5,895 nt of DNA from Acidimicrobiia bacterium. Lineage in GTDB: Bacteria; Actinomycetota; Acidimicrobiia; Acidimicrobiales; Iamiaceae. A program made the translations under genes and the position numbers. Positions 4,598 to 5,895 of the stretch are shown one piece after another (position 1 is the stretch's first letter; each line of letters opens with the position of its first letter). The notes beneath the pieces are model-generated. The model saw nothing but the letters and a program-made list of their open reading frames with translations, was not told the origin of the DNA and made no database searches. Location of the stretch: NCBI GenBank assembly GCA_019247975.1, contig JAFBAD010000379.1:1-5895 (forward strand). Direction: 5' to 3'.

Positions 4598-5895
4598 CCA
4601 GTCGTTTCGTCGGTGAGGCGGTCGGCCTTCGCACCCACTGGTGCGGTGACCTGCGCATGACCGACGCAGGGAACCAGGTCTCCCTGTGCGGCTGGGTCGC
4701 CCGCCGGCGCGAGCACGGTGAGCACCTCGCCTTCGTGGACCTGCGCGACCGCACCGGCGTCGTGCAGTGCGTCGTCGACGGCGCGGCCGACCTGCGCAAC
4801 GAGTACGTCGTGCGCATCACCGGCACCGTGCGCGAGCGCCCCGAAGGCACGGTCAACCCGGGCCTGGGCACCGGCGAGGTCGAGGTCGGCGACTGCACGG
4901 TCGAGGTCCTCAACGTGGCCGAGCCGCCGCCGTTCCCGCTGCACGACCGCATCGACACCGACGAGAACGTGCGGCTCAAGTACCGCTTCGTCGACCTGCG
5001 TCGCGAGCGCCTGCAGCGCAACCTGCGCGTGCGGGCCGAGGTCAACCAGGCGCTCCGCGTCGCGATGGACCGCAACGGCTTCGTCGAGATCGAGACGCCG
5101 ATGCTCATCGCGTCGACGCCCGAGGGCGCTCGCGACTTCATCGTCCCGTCCCGACTCAGCCCGGGCCGCTTCTACGCGCTCCCGCAGAGCCCGCAGCTCT
5201 TCAAGCAGCTGTGCATGGTCGGCGGCCTCGACCGCTACTACCAGATCGCCCGCTGCCTGCGCGACGAGGACCTCCGCGCCGACCGCCAGTTCGAGTTCAT
5301 GCAGCTCGACATGGAGGCGAGCTTCGTCGGCCAGCAGGAGGTGCAGGACTTCATCACCGAGGCGGTCTCCGACGCGGCCGAGGCCGTCACCGGCACCCGC
5401 CCCGAGTCGATGGGCCGCATCACGTGGCACGAGGCGATCGACCGGTACGGGTCGGACAAGCCCGACACCCGCTTCGGCATGGAGCTGGTCGAGCTCACCG
5501 AGGTCTTCGCGCAGACCGAGTTCAACGCGTTCAAGGTCCCGTGCATCAAGGGCATCCGGGTGGCCGGCCAGGCGAGCCTCGGGCGCAACAAGCTCGACGG
5601 CCTCACCGACGACGCCAAGCGCTGGGGCGCGAAGGGCCTGGTGTGGCTCAAGGTGACCGAGGACGACCTCGAGTCGCCGATCGCCAAGTTCCTCTCCGAC
5701 GACGAGAAGGCCGGCCTGCGGGCCGCGGTCGGTGCGGAGTCCGGTGACCTGATCCTGATCGTGGCGGGGGAGTGGGACCTCGTCTGCCACGTGCTCGGCC
5801 TGCTGCGCCTCGCGCTCGGCCGGATGCCGGTGACCGAGGGCGGCCTCACGTTCCTCTGGGTCGTCGACTTCCCGCTGTTCGAGTCGCTCACCGAC
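4594..5895 (+). CDS. aspS: Aspartyl-tRNA synthetase (AspRS), bacterial type, 3' end cut; probably non-discriminating
   Basis: Class IIb synthetase that attaches aspartate to tRNA(Asp). 434 codons are present; full-length bacterial AspRS is about 590 residues, so motif 3 and the C-terminus are missing. Domains: OB-fold anticodon domain about 12-110 (RTHWCGDLR, then GWVARRREHG); catalytic core from about 125 (RLKYRFVDLRRERL, then GFVEIETPMLIASTPEGARD at 162-181, and YALPQSPQLFKQ at 194-205); motif 2, LRDEDLRADRQFEF (222-235), with Arg223 matching E. coli Arg217; then the bacterial GAD insertion, roughly 285-410; ending at FLWVVDFPLFE. Leu222 replaces the commoner Phe of FRDED, and QFEF replaces QPEF, the latter as in other actinobacteria. 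His41 and Gly85 fall at positions linked to recognition of tRNA(Asn) as well as tRNA(Asp), so it may also make Asp-tRNA(Asn). The GTG start overlaps the hisS stop (GTGA) and has a strong ribosome site. Confidence 0.97.
   Translation, partial: MTSRFVGEAVGLRTHWCGDLRMTDAGNQVSLCGWVARRREHGEHLAFVDLRDRTGVVQCVVDGAADLRNEYVVRITGTVRERPEGTVNPGLGTGEVEVGDCTVEVLNVAEPPPFPLHDRIDTDENVRLKYRFVDLRRERLQRNLRVRAEVNQALRVAMDRNGFVEIETPMLIASTPEGARDFIVPSRLSPGRFYALPQSPQLFKQLCMVGGLDRYYQIARCLRDEDLRADRQFEFMQLDMEASFVGQQEVQDFITEAVSDAAEAVTGTRPESMGRITWHEAIDRYGSDKPDTRFGMELVELTEVFAQTEFNAFKVPCIKGIRVAGQASLGRNKLDGLTDDAKRWGAKGLVWLKVTEDDLESPIAKFLSDDEKAGLRAAVGAESGDLILIVAGEWDLVCHVLGLLRLALGRMPVTEGGLTFLWVVDFPLFESLTD

Noticed and set aside
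4189..5790. A 533-codon minus-strand open frame opposite hisS and aspS
   Set aside because: Length alone is misleading in GC-rich DNA; both synthetases on the plus strand have full motif sets and the antisense translation has none.
1..5895. CRISPR arrays, insertion sequences, tRNA/rRNA genes, phage or defence genes
   Set aside because: No regularly spaced repeats, transposase or integrase motifs, terminal inverted repeats or tRNA-like cloverleaf were seen; coding density and gene content are those of a housekeeping chromosomal region.

Overview
This window is high-GC bacterial DNA with GTG starts, dense gene packing and actinobacterial-type aminoacyl-tRNA synthetases. It looks like an Actinomycetota chromosome, possibly class Acidimicrobiia; the phylum is a fair inference, the class a guess from protein flavour. 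It is mostly housekeeping sequence. I see no mobile element, CRISPR array, tRNA, rRNA or obviously foreign segment.

Layout: (1) positions 1-726, minus strand: the N-terminal 242 residues of an ATP-dependent Lon protease, running off the left edge. (2) About 727-853: a divergent intergenic region of roughly 125 bp, the only non-coding stretch of any size and the richest in regulatory signals. It holds an exact GGAAT-N18-GTT element facing lon (the sigma-R/SigH disulfide-stress promoter pattern), a pair of GTGATCAC-like 8-mers around the predicted lon transcription start, a degenerate HAIR (HspR-box) match, and a TANNNT element set for leaderless expression of the gene to the right. (3) About 854-2261, plus strand: an amidase-signature hydrolase whose Lys-Ser-Ser triad is intact but whose frame is broken at about 1543-1545. 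The second half continues in another frame with family-like sequence and no further damage. (4) 2269-3282, plus: a Gfo/Idh/MocA-family NAD(P)-dependent oxidoreductase, 7 nt after the amidase's original stop and probably co-transcribed. (5) 3332-4597, plus: hisS, histidyl-tRNA synthetase, with a TANNNT box placed so that transcription could begin at its GTG start (leaderless). (6) 4594-5895, plus: aspS, aspartyl-tRNA synthetase, overlapping hisS by GTGA and running off the right edge; the pair is a translationally coupled hisS-aspS operon.

The genes form three units: lon to the left (protein quality control), the amidase plus oxidoreductase pair (small-molecule metabolism, substrate unknown), and hisS-aspS (translation). 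The AspRS carries His and Gly at two positions linked to non-discriminating AspRS. That predicts an indirect GatCAB-dependent route to Asn-tRNA(Asn). The observations most worth checking are the lon promoter region, the amidase frameshift, the predicted leaderless starts and the AspRS specificity signature.
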